A DNA stretch of 64,000 nt from NCBI GenBank assembly GCA_031213475.1, contig JARUPZ010000021.1, positions 3,034,001 through 3,098,000 of the forward strand. The letters are read 5' to 3'. The position numbers and the translations under genes were made by a program. Shown one piece after another: positions 11,356 through 23,790 of the stretch. The notes below the pieces were generated by a model. It was given only the letters and a program-made list of their open reading frames with translations. It was not told where the DNA came from and ran no database searches. Each line of letters opens with the position of its first letter. Position 1 is the stretch's first letter. The stretch comes from Nereocystis luetkeana. Lineage: Eukaryota; Sar; Phaeophyceae; Laminariales; Laminariaceae.

Positions 11356-11936
11356 AATACTACGTCAAATGTGAAGGTGTTACCTACTACTACAACATAT
11401 TCGCCTGATTGAGAGCGAAGTGTCTGATTGAGAGCGAGAGCCAAATAAATTGAAATTTCGGGTCCAGACGCCTCTTGCCATTTCTTGGTAAGTAGGGGAC
11501 GGGCTATTCCAAGAAGCGGCGCAAATTGAAGGTCTCGTCAGCAGCGTCGAGAGCATAATATGCGTGTCATCGTCATCGGATGCTGCAGCTAGGAGCTAGA
11601 CAAGTTGCTAGATTTCCCCAGATTGGCTATTCCTGCCTCAAACTGTTTCGCCTCGGGCGGTGGGCTCTACTGTGTAGCTTCTGCTCCCGGCTGTAGCTCC
11701 ACAACGAGAGACTCCCACACGATGACCAGGGTAGCGGCTTGAAGCTATACGGGCTAGCCCTTCAATTCAAGCTACACAGCAAGCTCCACCTCTCAGCGGT
11801 AGTCCGGCTACAGCGTATCGCGCAATCTCGCTCTCAATCAGATACTACGCTCTCAATCAGGCGAAAATGTTATACTGAGCTATAGGGGTAAAAGACCGAT
11901 CGATTATACCCAGCCCAAGGTAATCCTTATAACATG
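11352..11936 (-). repeat. tRNA-derived SINE-like repeat, copy 3, split by an insertion
   Basis: The right part (11872-11936) matches the GGATTACCTTGGGCTGGGTA block and the TATAGCTCAGTA A-box region of copy 2. The left part (11352-11393) matches its GTAAC-ACCTTCAC-TTTGACGT block. The two halves are separated by a 478-bp inverted-repeat element. The B box is not present left of the insertion, where the (ACT)n tract begins. Confidence 0.5.
11394..11871. mobile_element. MITE with long terminal inverted repeats, nested in SINE copy 3
   Basis: The ends AACATATTCGCCTGATTGAG and CTCAATCAGGCGAAAATGTT are inverted copies with one mismatch. The inverted repeat continues to about 43 bp through GATTGAGAGCG-A-GT-TCTGATTGAGAGCGAG. 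The interior (about 390 bp) encodes no protein. The size and structure fit a non-autonomous DNA transposon. The target duplication is unclear and is at most the 3 bp TAC. Confidence 0.75.
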
Positions 11937-11973
11937 CACATTAGTATTAATTATCCATTTGCGGCTGGTATAC

Positions 11974-12705
11974 CCTTTTAAACAATGTGGTTTGCGTGTG
12001 TCAGCTCGAAGCTGGTATACGCGTAGCGTGTGTCAGCTCGTGGCTGGTATACGCTCAGATGCGCTTATCGATGGCCGATAAGACACAATCTGGAGAGGGC
12101 AAACGCTTAAGCTGCCGTTAAGCAAACTTGTATGTGTAAGCTTCTCTTGTAAGATAAAGAGATGTTGTTGGCGACTCCTGGCCAGTGTTGATTGATTGTG
12201 CTCAGCAGATGGGCTGATGATGATGAGCAGATGTAGAGTGAGCTCATGTGGGGGGGGCGATGCGTGCTTGCGCTTGCAACAAAAATAACAAAAACAGAAA
12301 AGATACCACACCCCAATCAATCCATGACCCTAGCCGGTAGCCAATATTATTACTCCAACAGCTCAACTGCTAGGGTGCGCTCAAATCAGTACCCTGTGGC
12401 AAATCCCGAACCTTACCGGTTCTAAGAGGGATACTGGATATATATGACAGTCCCGCTACATGTACACATGTATACTTCCGTACGTACGATACAGTACATA
12501 TACTTTATCACATATCAGTAACGACACAGCTTGTAAACTGTTGTTTGTCACACATTCAAGCTACGTACGTACTACTTAAAGTAACTACAGCAACAATACG
12601 ATACACGTCAAACAAGGCTGCTTGTGGTGCGTATGCTACGCTATGTATACCAGATGACTATGTATTATCAAGTAACGACAGATGGTTGCTTACTATCATC
12701 TCCAA
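11974..12705 (-). repeat. Copia copy 1, 3' LTR
   Basis: It matches the other three LTRs (22015-22742, 38743-39470, 45442-46169) at about 99%. On the minus strand it begins TTGGAGATGATAG and ends CATTGTTTAAAAGG, so it lacks the usual TG/CA termini at these limits. Confidence 0.85.
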
Positions 12706-13172
12706 TACGTCCCCTCGTTAGGGTAATACTGCTTAGTCTACTTCTTCGTTACATGCCATAATTCCAAAAATGCACACAACAACGATGATAGTTGTTGCGG
12801 GGAAAATGCTCCGCATTTGTTACTCAGAGCCAACTCATTATGCTACTGTGTGATACCCAAAAGAAGGCAAACAAATAAATGAACAGAAATGAGTATCTTA
12901 CACGAGGTAATTGTCTATCATACAGTGTATCTATTCATTTCGCAAAGAGCATAGAAATGAATAGCCGCCTAGTGTTCCTGACCTTCCCCAAAACAAAGGA
13001 ACACCAGTGGACTCTGTCAGCTTTATCTTGCAGCTCGATAGACATCACCTATGGTCCTCTTTCCCTGTTGAAGGCGCCCACGTGACGCGTCCGCCTCCCA
13101 TCAGCCTGAAGTTCGTGCAGTCGTGAGCCGATCTTGTCGTACTGAAATGTTTAGGAAACCCTCCTTTTCAAG

Positions 13173-16100
13173 TTATCCCGAAAATTCTTTGATTTGAAGA
13201 AGGATATTTTTGAACTGGATCTTTGCTAGATGCTTGGTTGCGCAGTCTGCCAGCATTTTCCCAGTTGGAACGCAGTGGAGTGTGATCCTTCCTTCCTTGA
13301 CCAGCTCCCTGATGAAGAAGAAGCGCAGTGCTATGTGCTTGGTCCTTGCCGTATAGGTTGAATTGCCCGCAACCGTTAGAGCTCCCGTGCTGTCGCAGCT
13401 GATCGGTACGGAGTTGAAGTTCTTGAACGTTAGTTCCTTGAGGAAGTTTGACAGATACACTGCTTCCTTGGCTCCGTAGCTTAGTGCGTTCAGTTCAGAC
13501 TCGACGGTAGACAGGGCTACTATTGATTGAGTCTTTGAACCGAAGCTAATGGGTCCTCCATTCAAGAAAAAAATCGATCCCGTAGTCGACTTGCGCGTGT
13601 CAGGGTTTGCACCGAAGGAAGCGTCTGTAAACCCATGTAGTCGAAATTGCCCTTTCTTGAATGTGATGGGCAAGTCAGGGTGACCTTTGAGGTACCTCAG
13701 GGCATGCTTGGCTGCAGTCATGTGTGCTTGCGCCGGCTTGCTGCACGCCCTGGTGAGCTGGTTGACCGAGTAGCACATGTCGTAGCGGGTACACTGCGTC
13801 AAGTATAGCACAGATCCCACGATGGCTTGATAGAGTTTCGTAGCTGTTGCGCCTAGTAGCGTCTCCTCCGGTTGTTCGTTCGAAAGCTCCGATCCATATC
13901 CCGGCGTGTGTACAGGGTTGCACTCCTCCATCCCGAACCTCTCGAGGATGTTTTCGACGTAGTCTTTCTGTGTGATGGACAAGGTCCCTTGGTCATAGTC
14001 AAGAGTGACTGTCATGCCAAGAATAAGGCTGACTTTTCCCATGTCAGACATAGCAAAGCGGTCAGTGAGAGCCTTTTTCAAGTGTCTCACTACGCTCTCG
14101 TCCTTTCCAGTGATCAGTATGTCGTCAACATACAGGGTCAGGATCACAAGGGTGTCCCCGCTTCCGTGCGTGTAAACGCAGGGATCAGATTGCGTGGGTG
14201 TGAAGCCAACTGTCAGCATCTCTGCGTTGGTCGTGTCGTACCACAGGACAGGTGATTGCGCTAAGCCGTAAATACTTCTCTTCAATTTGTAGACCATTGG
14301 CTCACCGGTCTTGGGGTCCTTGGCGTCTTTTCCTGGGGCAACTTTGACGTAAACAGCGCGCCCTTCGATCTTAGACTGTAGAAAGGCCACTTGCACGTCC
14401 AGCTGCCATACCGGCCATCCATGTTCGCATGCGATTGCGAGTAGCATGCGGATGCTTCCGACACGACACACTGGCGCGTATGACTTCCCGTAGTCGATGC
14501 CTGGCTCCTAGACATATCCTTGAACGACGAGCCGAGCGCTGAACCGACCGTCCGTCTTTTGCTTGAAGACAAATCGGGATCCGATGATTTTGTTGTCCTT
14601 GGGTACGCTGGTGATTGGAACCAACTCGTACACTTGATGTTCCTTGAGACTATTCATCTCCTTGTCGATAGCGGCTTTCCACTCCTTGTGCTCCGGTGAG
14701 TTGATGGCATCATTATGCGTTCGAGGAGTTTGAAGTACTCGTTTCACCTCCTCCGAGAACCGTTTGTCGTCTGGGTTAGAAGTGGCGTACGTAAAAGCCT
14801 TGTACGATAGAAATGGATCTCCCTCGATGTGGGCAAAATCCTCGCGCATGCCCATGGTCTTGATCCGTGGTTCTCCCTTTGCAAGGTAGAGGAGTTGGTT
14901 GGGAGTGAGTGAGCTGTCGAAAGTGTCATCCGTGTTCGGATTAGACCTCGTACTAGCACGAGTTACTCGAGGCTGCTGTGCAGCCGGTTCTCCAGTTGAT
15001 GCTGCAGGTACGACCCCCGACGATGCTCCAGCCTCTTGTGACGTTCCCTCCTCCGGAGATGGCGCCGGTTCCTCAGGTGATGGTGACAGTTCCTCCGGTA
15101 GAGAAGATGCCTCGTGCTGTAGTGATGCTGCCTCTTGCGGTTGTATTGATTTATTGGCATTCTCCTGTAGCATGCCCCGTATCTTTGTCCGAAGGTGTTC
15201 CAGCTCCTTCTCTGGTGAGTCCAAAATTGTGAAATCCAGGAAGGAAGTGAAATCGATGACATCATTTTCGTAGTCCTCATCGTCGACAGAGTAGTCTGTT
15301 CCAACGGGTGGCATGGAGTATGGCGGCGTCACCAGGAAGGTGACATTGCGGCTCTCCACAACAGTCCCTTTAGCCGGATTGTAGATCCTGTAAGCCCTGC
15401 TGTCTTGGCTGAAGCCACAGAGTTTACCCTCCCATGCTTTGTCACCGAGTTTCGTTGTGTGGGTCTCGATATGCACGAAGGCCCTTGAACCAATAGCTCG
15501 CAACCCCGATAGATCCGCCTCTTTGCCATGCATCTTCAAGAAGGGTGTTGCTCCCCCCAATGCTGAGTGTGGTGCCCTGTTGCACAGGTGGACTGCTGTA
15601 AAGAATAGTTCGCCCCACATGTTGCGCGGAAAGTTGCCGTCCTTAAGAAGGCACCTTGTCATTTTCGCCAGTGTCCGTCCGTCACGCTCCGATACCCCGT
15701 TCTGTTGGGGAGTTGCTGTGGCGGTGTACTCCATAGTAATGCCGGAGTTGATGCAGAGCTGCTTGAACTTGTTGTAGAGGTGGAGTGAGTTGACAGCCTC
15801 CGCCTTGGATTTGAGGAGGAAAATTTCCTTCATGCGGGAAAAGCCATCAGTAAACTTACTGACGTACTTGTATCCTCCCCTTGCTGCTGGTGTGATTGGC
15901 CCCATTAGGTCCGTATATACCAGTTCCATTGGTCCATCGGTCGTGTGCTTGTCCTTCTTCGGGTGCGCCTTTTGCGTGCTTTTTCCTACTGCGCAGATAT
16001 CACAACCTGACACAGTGCCGGTGTATTCAACACCGTTGCCTTCCACCTTGCGAAGAAGTTCCATGTTGCAAGGGTTCATGTGTCCCAGTCGCCTGTGCCA

Positions 16101-17747
16101 GGTGTCAGCGCTTACTTGCGCCGGGAGAGCCACCGAGGGTGTTGATGGTGCTTCGGATCTCCCATAGGTCACGCCGTCAAGGGCGCGCAGTGACACGTCA
16201 AACGAGCACATACCCGCGTCCTTTTGGTGTTGGTTCAAAAGGAGAGAAGTCTTGTTGTCGAACTGGAGGTGGGGGTTCCCTGTTTCGAGGATGGTGCTCA
16301 CTCCTGATTTCATTGCTCGTGCAGAGGAGAAGAGGTGGCGTCCCATCCCGGGAACAATCATGACGAAGATGCGGACAGGGATAGGCGGACCTGATTTGTT
16401 GATGATGTGTCCGCAGATTTTTCCCGTTGCCGTCGCGAACACCTGCTTGTTGCCTGCGGTCTCGATGGGCTTCGGCTGTTCCAGTTTTCGGTACTCCACC
16501 ATGCCTTGTTGCAGCCCTTTGATCAACTCGCTATCCACAAAGTGGTCCGAGGCACCGCTGTCCACCAGCATGGTGAACACGTCCGGGTTGGATACTGTGA
16601 TCCCTCCGTCATTTCGTGTCGTCAATCCTGAAAATGCGAATGCCTTGTCAAAATCATCATCGAAATTGAGGGATGGTTTCTCATCGTCGTTGACTGGAGG
16701 GGATCCTGCACTTAGTACAGCAGTGGCGAGGTGAGCACCCCTGTGTTCCGGACGCTGTGCGCCCTGTGCATAGCACCCCTCATCACTGTGAGAAGTAGTC
16801 TTATGGACGGAGCACCACTTCTGCCCAGAGGCTCCCTTGCTTCCTGCCGTGGATCCAGCCTTCCCCCCGAAATATTTTTTCGTCTTTGGCTTCTTGTCGT
16901 AGGCTCCACCACCAGTAGAGTTGTGCGCTTCGTTCCTCTTTTGCCGGCAGTTGCGGACGAGGTGACCCACTTTTCCACAATTTCTGCAGGTGGATGTCTC
17001 CGCGGTCATGGCGACACCTCGTCCAGCGATCTTCCCTTTTGCGCTGCTGCTGCGAGATAAGTCGTCAAGATAGAGATGTCGCATGGTAGTTTGCATCTGG
17101 TCGATATCAAACGTAGGGTCGCGGTACATCATCATCTTGATGTCCTTGTAATCTTCTGTGAAGCCCTGTACACAGATGCCCTTGAAGCGGCGGTCGGTGA
17201 TCGGCTCACCCATCTTGACCAGTTCCGCGCGTGCGAGGGTCTTCTCCATGAAGAAATCATCAGGGTCTTGGCCTTGCTTCATGCGGGTGTTGACCAATTT
17301 CTCCATCGTTGCGCGGACAACCTCGTCAGTGACCTTGTTATACTTTTCGACTAGGGCCTCGAGCGCCAATTGCCCATTACCGCTCATGCCGTCATCCTCG
17401 TCATTTTCGTGTTTGTGCACGATCAGCGAGGCTGGCTTCTCGGTGAGGAGGTAGAGGATTGCGTAGAGGTCTTCGTTCGCGCGGTCAAACGAGGCAATTT
17501 CTTGCTCGAGTGCTTCTTGCGTCCCAGGTGTGCCTGCCGTTTCTTCGGTTGGCCGGGCACGACCTTTGATTAGGCTTGCAATATCGCGCCGCGTAACACC
17601 AAGTACCACAGCTAGCTTCTTTCTCCACTCCCGAAAGAGACCAGGGTCCTTGCCATCAAACTTCTTCAATGCTTTGATTGTGTTGGCCAAGCTGCTGGTG
17701 TTGTCGCTCATGATGTTATCGTTGGTACAGTAGTAGTAGGCCACCAC
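13173..17747 (-). pseudogene. Copia copy 1 gag-pol region, fossil
   Basis: The parts run right to left in Ty1/copia order. Gag lies at about 16.9-17.7 kb with a CCHC zinc knuckle (CRNCGKVGHLVRNC). The aspartic protease is near 16.5 kb (VDSGASDHFV). Integrase lies at about 15.3-16.1 kb with an HHCC-type start (HRRLGH...CDIC). Reverse transcriptase lies at about 14.0-14.6 kb (YVDDILITG) and RNase H at about 13.3-13.6 kb (TVESELNAL). Integrase before reverse transcriptase separates it from Ty3/gypsy. The region is broken by about two breaks. Confidence 0.88.
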
Positions 17748-18322
17748 AGGAGACGGCAGCAGTACTACGTCCTCAAACAGCTGCTTGCTACTCGTAGGTG
17801 TGTGTGTGTGTGTGTGTGTTCTTCACATTAAACCGTTCTTTCTACCCGTCGACATCCAGCACAACCAGTGTCCGTGCCGATTCTTCCATCCTAGAAGAGA
17901 TACAAGTTCTGTGGTCACAAAGCTACGCCACAGAGATACTACGTTGCCACGTGTGCAGTGTGAACTGCAGTGGGCAATGCAAAGCCATGTCATCATACTA
18001 GATACGACAGGCACGACATACGCAATCTATGAAATAGTGAAACGAAAAGAAACAATCAAAGAGAAAACAAAACAAGGTAGACAAGTCGAAAAAGAAAAAG
18101 AAGAAAAATGAAAGCAAAATCTAAGAGAAACGATCTGTCGTGCCCCCCCCCCCGCAGGCGAGGTGGCCTACACTTGAAAAAGAACGAGCTGGAAAAAAGA
18201 AGAAATAACAAAAGACACCACTGCTTGTGAACAGAGTAAGACAAAGAACCAAGGAGAAAGTAACAAGGAAAAATAACAAAGGGGAAATAACAGGCAGACC
18301 AAAGCCCAAAGCACCTTCTAGG

Positions 18323-18582
18323 TGGCGGCAGCAGCTTGTGGTACGAGTAGTATAGCCAGGTTCTCCCTGCTAATCCGCCTGGTACCTTGCTACCCAGACT
18401 GCCGTCTCCGCCCTGCGTTCGTCAACTATGCCCAGCCCCTTGGCGTCAGACAATACGAGCCGAGCAGAGCAGGTTCGTCTTCCAACCACGCCACACGGCT
18501 CCTTGAGTACGGCTTATCAATCAGAAAAGGAAGAGGAAGAGAAAAAATGAAATGAAAATCACGGAGAGTCAGCGCAAGAAAG

Positions 18583-18619
<37 letters not shown>

Positions 18620-18770
18620 GAAACTAAAAGAGAAGACAAGGGAAGACCACGTTCGAGCCAGCTGCACCAGTTGGTAGCACTAGTAGTATGGTCATATTCT
18701 ACTTCCTAGTCGACTTGGTGCCTTGCTACCCTGTCTGCCATCTCCTTCCTACTTTCGTCTACCGCCGTTT
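18323..18770 (-). repeat. LINE 3' end: 336-bp tandem duplication including the ORF terminus
   Basis: The last codons of the LINE ORF ([12 protein letters not shown] then TAG at 18706-18708) reappear 336 bp downstream as ETAVWVARYQAD then TAG at 18370-18372. The sequence around the second copy is also similar. The 3' UTR therefore contains a diverged copy of the coding terminus. Confidence 0.75.
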
Positions 18771-21224
18771 CCCTTCTACCCCTCCTGTTCCCCCCCCTCT
18801 CCGCATTCACTCGGTCGGGCTTTATGCCACTTCTCCTGTTGCCCCCTCCCCCCCCGTTCCTTTGGGCACCATCCACGGCGGATGCGCGGCGCTGTCTACT
18901 CATCTCAGCCTCAGCCTCGTGCCACCTCACCATGAACCGTTCGGCTGCTTCAAGGATCCCCCGGTACCACTTCCCCGCCTTTTTGGCTGCTGTGGACCAC
19001 AACGCGGTCTCAACTCCAAACACCAAGGGGGCAACTTCCGTTGACCCTTCGGTGGCTCGGAACTCCCTAAGGTCTTCGACTATGCATCTATGCCAAGTCT
19101 TACACTGTCCGCCTGGTCTCGGGTTCTCCCCACCAGCTATCGTCCCGAGCATTACCCGATTGGGTAATCGCTCCTTGCTTTGCCGTGCCACGCCCCCCGC
19201 AAAGAAGAGCCGCCGTTTGCGAATGGTCGTTTCGATGCTCTCGCAACGTGTCATCTTGAGGGCCTTCGCGTACGAGAGGGTGGCATGGTCAGTACGAAGT
19301 CGGCGCTGGAAGCCAATGACTCGCAACAGGACTTGGTGGTGAGCCGTTCGAAGCTTGGCAAAGTGTTCCGCTCTGAGGGTCCACGTCACACACCCGTACA
19401 GCAGGGTCTCAATCACCTCGGCCTTCAGCATTCGGACTTTAAGGCTAAGGGGGGCGGTCGTCCTATCATACAACTCCGGGCCGAACCGTTTGAAGCATGC
19501 TCGCATGAGGCGGATCCGTCGGTCGATTTCGAGCGAGAGGTCAGCGTTTTCGTGGATAACGCCGCCTAGGTATAAGAACTGGGTCGTCTGCTTATACCTC
19601 TGACCTGCCGCTTCGATGACGAGCGGTGGTGCGAGGGTTGTCCGGTCTGGTGTTTGTAGGACCATTGTCTCAGTCTTCTTTTCCGACACCGTGAGGCCTG
19701 CTGCTTCGAAGACAGTCACGATGACTGTCATCATTTTTGCGAGCCCTTCAGCCGACTTCGAGACAATTCCTGCATCGTCGGCGTACAACATGCCCCATAC
19801 AGACCTTCGCACGCACGCCAATGGCTCCTCCTTCCCTGTTCGAACTACTCCAGCTTCCAAGAGTTGGACCAAATCCCTTACAATGGCTTCGTCTTGGCTG
19901 AAGCGTACTAGTACGACGTGTAACGCAGCAGCGAAGAACACGTTGAACAGTAACGGTGACAGTACACAGCCTTGCCGCAGCCCCTGCGTGACATCAAACC
20001 ATTCCGAGAGCTCGCCGTCATCAGTACGCACGCGAGCCCGCATGCCATCGTGGAAATTACGGATAATTCTCAGCATCTTGGTTGGTACGCCAAAGCGTGT
20101 GAGTACCTTCCATAACAGCTCTCGGTCGACAGAGTCGTACGCTTTCTGCAGATCGATGAAGCACACGTATAAGGGGATTTTCCTCTGTCGTCCGAGCTCT
20201 TGCAGCCGGCGCACGACGAACAACATATCAATCGTTGATCGTGCGGGGCGGAAGCCGCACTGTTCCTCGGGGAGTAGTTCCTCGGTCTCGCAGTAGTTGC
20301 TGAGGCGGGACGCGACGATTTTCAACAACACTTTGCCTGCGTGGGCAACAAGCGAGATCCCTCTATAGTTGTTGCAGTCAGTTCGATCCTTCTTTTTGTG
20401 AAGGACCTTGATGATCGCATCTTTCCATTGCTGAGGGACTTCTCCTGTTAACCAAACATTGACAAGGATGTTGTGAAAGCGCTGGGCGAATGCCGGGTGG
20501 TCGATTTTTAGGAGTTCGACCGGGAGACCATCTGGCCCGACAGCTTTCCAATTCGACATCCCCTTCAGTGCTTCGGTCATCTCGTCTATGGATGGTTCAT
20601 CTTCAAGCGACAGTTTAGGCGGTCGCGGTGGCAAGAGGTCGATGATCGTGGGATCGAGTTTCAGCGACTTCGTGTTCAAGAGTTTGTGATAAAACCCCGC
20701 CCATCGTTCACGAATTCGCACCTTATCCCGTAGGATCGTGCCATCCTCGTCCCTAATGAACTGTTCGCTCCTCGCTTTAGTCCCTTCCAATCCTACCGTA
20801 CTCTTAAGGTGCTTGTAAAAGCCTCTTTGGTCGTTGTTCGCTAGGAGTCGTTCGGTTTCGGCAAGGTACGCTTCGAAGTACGCATGCAGTCCTGCGGCAA
20901 TCACCTTCTGCAGGTTCGCACACGCAGATCTCAGGGTCTTCCACGCGGTTCTGTCCCGGGGGTGGGCACGCAAGAATTGTCGTGCATCCTCCCTCGCTGT
21001 CCATGCTGGCATGAATGCGGCCAAGGTTTCGGCAGACTCACACCATCCATGTCTGCGGTGGCGACGTGCAGGGGGTGGTACCTCTTTTTCGACCGCATCA
21101 ATAACAGCCGCAGTGAAAATCTCAACCATACCAGACGTATTACGGGGCTGGATAGGCTGGTTGAGAGTGGAGATGATCCTGGAGACTACTCGTTCACGAC
21201 AATTTCCATCGGACATAAAAAGCT
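18706..21224 (-). CDS. LINE reverse transcriptase ORF, 5'-truncated
   Basis: A non-LTR retrotransposon reverse transcriptase; it would copy element RNA into DNA at a nicked target. The open frame is 867 codons, but its first 28 or so codons are copia leader, so only about 840 are LINE. Motifs by codon: CNNYRGISL (312-320), GFRPARST (352-359), [12 protein letters not shown] with the first catalytic Asp (383-394), [10 protein letters not shown] (443-452) and LYADDAG with the catalytic Asp pair (508-514). A thumb and C-terminal region follows ([21 protein letters not shown]), then an Arg/Gly-rich tail. No N-terminal endonuclease domain remains, as expected after 5' truncation. The RT frame itself is uninterrupted. 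The clade is not certain; the motif set resembles RTE- or CR1-like elements. Confidence 0.9.
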
Positions 21225-22014
21225 GAGGCAAGTACCACACACCGTGTGTTATACGTGCAGCACTGTTGTACAGGTACTGCTGTGTGGCGAGACTGTCAGG
21301 CCAGGTCAAAAGTATTCTATAAAATAGAACTGTTCGTATGAACGGCCTCTTGGGGTCTCAGATTCTTCGCAGATAATATGTTTTCCGAAAAAAAACTTGA
21401 TGAAACTTCCGATCGACCTGCCTCCGTAGGGTGGTCGGGTGAATAGACAGCGCGTTTTGCTGTCGGAAGTGGATTACACAGCTAGCTGTTGCTCGGACGT
21501 CTTCCGAGACTTATGATCCAGAGCGTGGACTACGTCAAGCTAGAGCTCCCAACAGCAGTTCGACTGCGTTGTGGTGGAGATGGCTGTCTTAATGACGTAC
21601 AGCAGCAGTGTGTACCTCGAGTATGGTCGAGGGTGTCAAAAATAAAAATAAAATTGACCTGACGCGGTGAAATTATATTCAACCAACGTTCTGCGTGGTG
21701 GTTCTCTGGGTGTCGTTATCACAGTTTTCGCAATTCTAATGACTGCTATCTGCGTACGACCCTCTTAGACCCACTCACTTTGATATAGTAGACCGCCAAC
21801 GCACTCGTAGCCCGTAGACCTTGGAAGGCGGCAGTACTCCTTGTAGAGGAAGCAGCAGCAAGCGATCTTGATCGCTTCTTGAAACCCTGAAATTCCGTAG
21901 AGCTGATGTCAGAAGGAGTAGTTGTGAACTCGTAGCTCTTGGAGCGGCCGGTCGTGGCGGCCGTGGTGCCCCGTGGCTTGTAAGTCGCGTTTGCTTAGTG
22001 TTCGAGGCTCATAA

Positions 22015-22742
22015 CCTTTTAAACAATGTGGTTTGCGTGTGTCAGCTCGAAGCTGGTATACGCGTAGCGTGTGTCAGCTCGTGGCTGGTATACGCTCAGA
22101 TCCGCTTATCGATGGCCGATAAGACAAAATCTGGAGAGGGCAAACGCTTAAGCTGCCGTTAAGCAAACTTGTATGTGTAAGCTTCTCTTGTAAGATAAAG
22201 AGATGTTGTTGGCGACTCCTGGCCAGTGTTGATTGATTGTGCTCAGCAGATGGGCTGATGATGATGAGCAGATGTAGAGTGAGCTCATGTGGGGGGGGCG
22301 ATGCGTGCTTGCGCTTGCAACAAAAATAACAAAAACAGAAAAGATACCACCCCAATCAATCCATGACCCTAGCCGGTAGCCAATATTATTACTCCAACAG
22401 CTCAACTGCTAGGGTGCGCTCAAATCAGTACCCTGTGGCAAATCCCGAACCTTACCGGTTCTAAGAGGGATACTGGATATATATGACAGTCCCGCTATAT
22501 GTACACATGTACTTCCGTACGTACGATACAGTACATATACTTTATTACATATCAGTAACGACACAGCTTGTAAACTGTTGTTTGTCACACATTCAAGCTA
22601 CGTACGTACTACTTAAAGTAACTACAGCAACAATACGATACACGTCAAACAAGGCTGCTTGTGGTGCGTATGCTACGCTATGTATACCAGATGACTATGT
22701 ATTATCAAGTAACGACTGATGGTTGCTTACTATCATCTCCAA
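22015..22742 (-). repeat. Copia copy 1, 5' LTR
   Basis: 728 bp. It matches the 45442-46169 LTR almost exactly and the other two at about 99%. It is followed on its outer side by TATACCCC, which gives the target duplication. Confidence 0.85.
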
Positions 22743-23439
22743 TATACCCCACATGCGGCTTGGTATTATATACTGGCTCCTCACTATCCCACTATATATA
22801 CTCCTCACATACATATATCCCACGCACATGAAACACAACAAGCTAAATCGTTACAGCAAGGGTGCAAATAAACATATTATATCCATACAATGTACATCTG
22901 CATGATGAGGGTGCCTGGGCACAGCTGTGGTTTGAGTGGGTGTACAGCAGGGGAGATAGGCGGGGAGAAGCGTTTTCAAGGGGTTTCTAGTGATAAATCG
23001 TAAGGCGTTATTTGGGAGGGATTCAAAAGATTGAGATTGAAATATTGAATCAATCAATCTTCGATTCTCAATCTAGATTGAAAGATCGGCCGTCAAAACC
23101 GCCAATTCAATCTCGAGATTTTCCAAAAGATTTCGATCTTTTCAGGGCAATTCAATCCCAAATTAATCCCCAATAATACTGATATATATCGAACACGTCA
23201 AATATATATGCACCATGACCACACACGTACAACAAAAAGAAGAAAAAAACCTTGTTGACTTCCTGATGGTCGTTCGTCGGTGTTCGCACGCCGACACGTC
23301 GACACACACGTTGATGATTGTGCTGTGACCGCCGGTGCTCTAACAGTACAATAACAACAAACGACTGTACCATCATGTTTTATGTCTTCATGGCGGGCGG
23401 CGTTCCCCCGTTCATCATGTATGTATGTATGTATTCATG

Positions 23440-23790
23440 TAGGACGCCCCACCCCATGACTACTGGTCCTCCCGTGGGTCGTTCCGTGAACACTCCATGG
23501 TTTTGCCCATGGTGGGACGAGTCGCATGTGGTTCATCATTGTTGATAGTAGTATCGACAATGGTGACCACCATGGAGGCCGCCATGGAGCCTCCCTAACC
23601 CTAGCCCGTGGTGATCGACGACTGCCTTACCCATGACCGACCATGGCTGGGCCCATGGACGAGTCAATGGACGACGCCATGATGCAGCCCACACTGATCC
23701 GTCCATGGGCCGACCCATGATCGACCCGGGCTTTACCCACGACCGGCCATGTGGCATGGCCCGTGGACGGGCCCATGGGCTGTCCAGCTA
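23440..23790. repeat. CCATGG-rich degenerate repeat
   Basis: About 350 bp with more than ten CCATGG or CCCATG cores set in a GACCCATG-type context. The word is near-palindromic, so the stretch can fold in many ways. The same region is at 46872-47222. Confidence 0.6.

Larger units (their letters stand above)
17801..21224 (-). mobile_element. 5'-truncated LINE nested in the copia leader
   Basis: The limits come from comparison with copia copy 2, which runs straight through at 44640-44655. On the minus strand the element starts mid-ORF at about 21224 and ends in (AC)9-10 at 17801-17819, which acts as a microsatellite-type 3' tail. Its 3' UTR (17820-18705) includes a 336-bp tandem duplication and an A-run on the plus strand (18579-18619). 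About 2-6 bp of the target are missing and no target duplication is seen. It sits in the same orientation as the host element. Confidence 0.85.
11974..22742 (-). mobile_element. Ty1/copia LTR retrotransposon fossil, copy 1
   Basis: A Ty1/copia-order element on the minus strand with 732- and 728-bp LTRs. Flanks carry a 5-bp target duplication TATAC (11969-11973 and 22743-22747). Order from right to left: 5' LTR, a primer-binding site resembling a half-tRNA-Met (TTATGAGCC directly inside the LTR), leader, gag-pol, a purine tract (GAGGGGACG) and 3' LTR. A LINE is nested in the leader. The coding part is broken by about two breaks besides this insertion. The LTRs differ at roughly 1% of positions, so the insertion is recent. 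LTR limits are uncertain by about 2 bp. Confidence 0.9.

Noticed and set aside
21226-21309. First 28 codons of the LINE frame as true LINE protein
   Set aside because: They match the copia leader of copy 2, so the start codon there belongs to the host element and the LINE part is truncated.
23597-23612. Telomere-like CCCTAACCCTA
   Set aside because: A single short match in a CCATGG-rich stretch, not an array.
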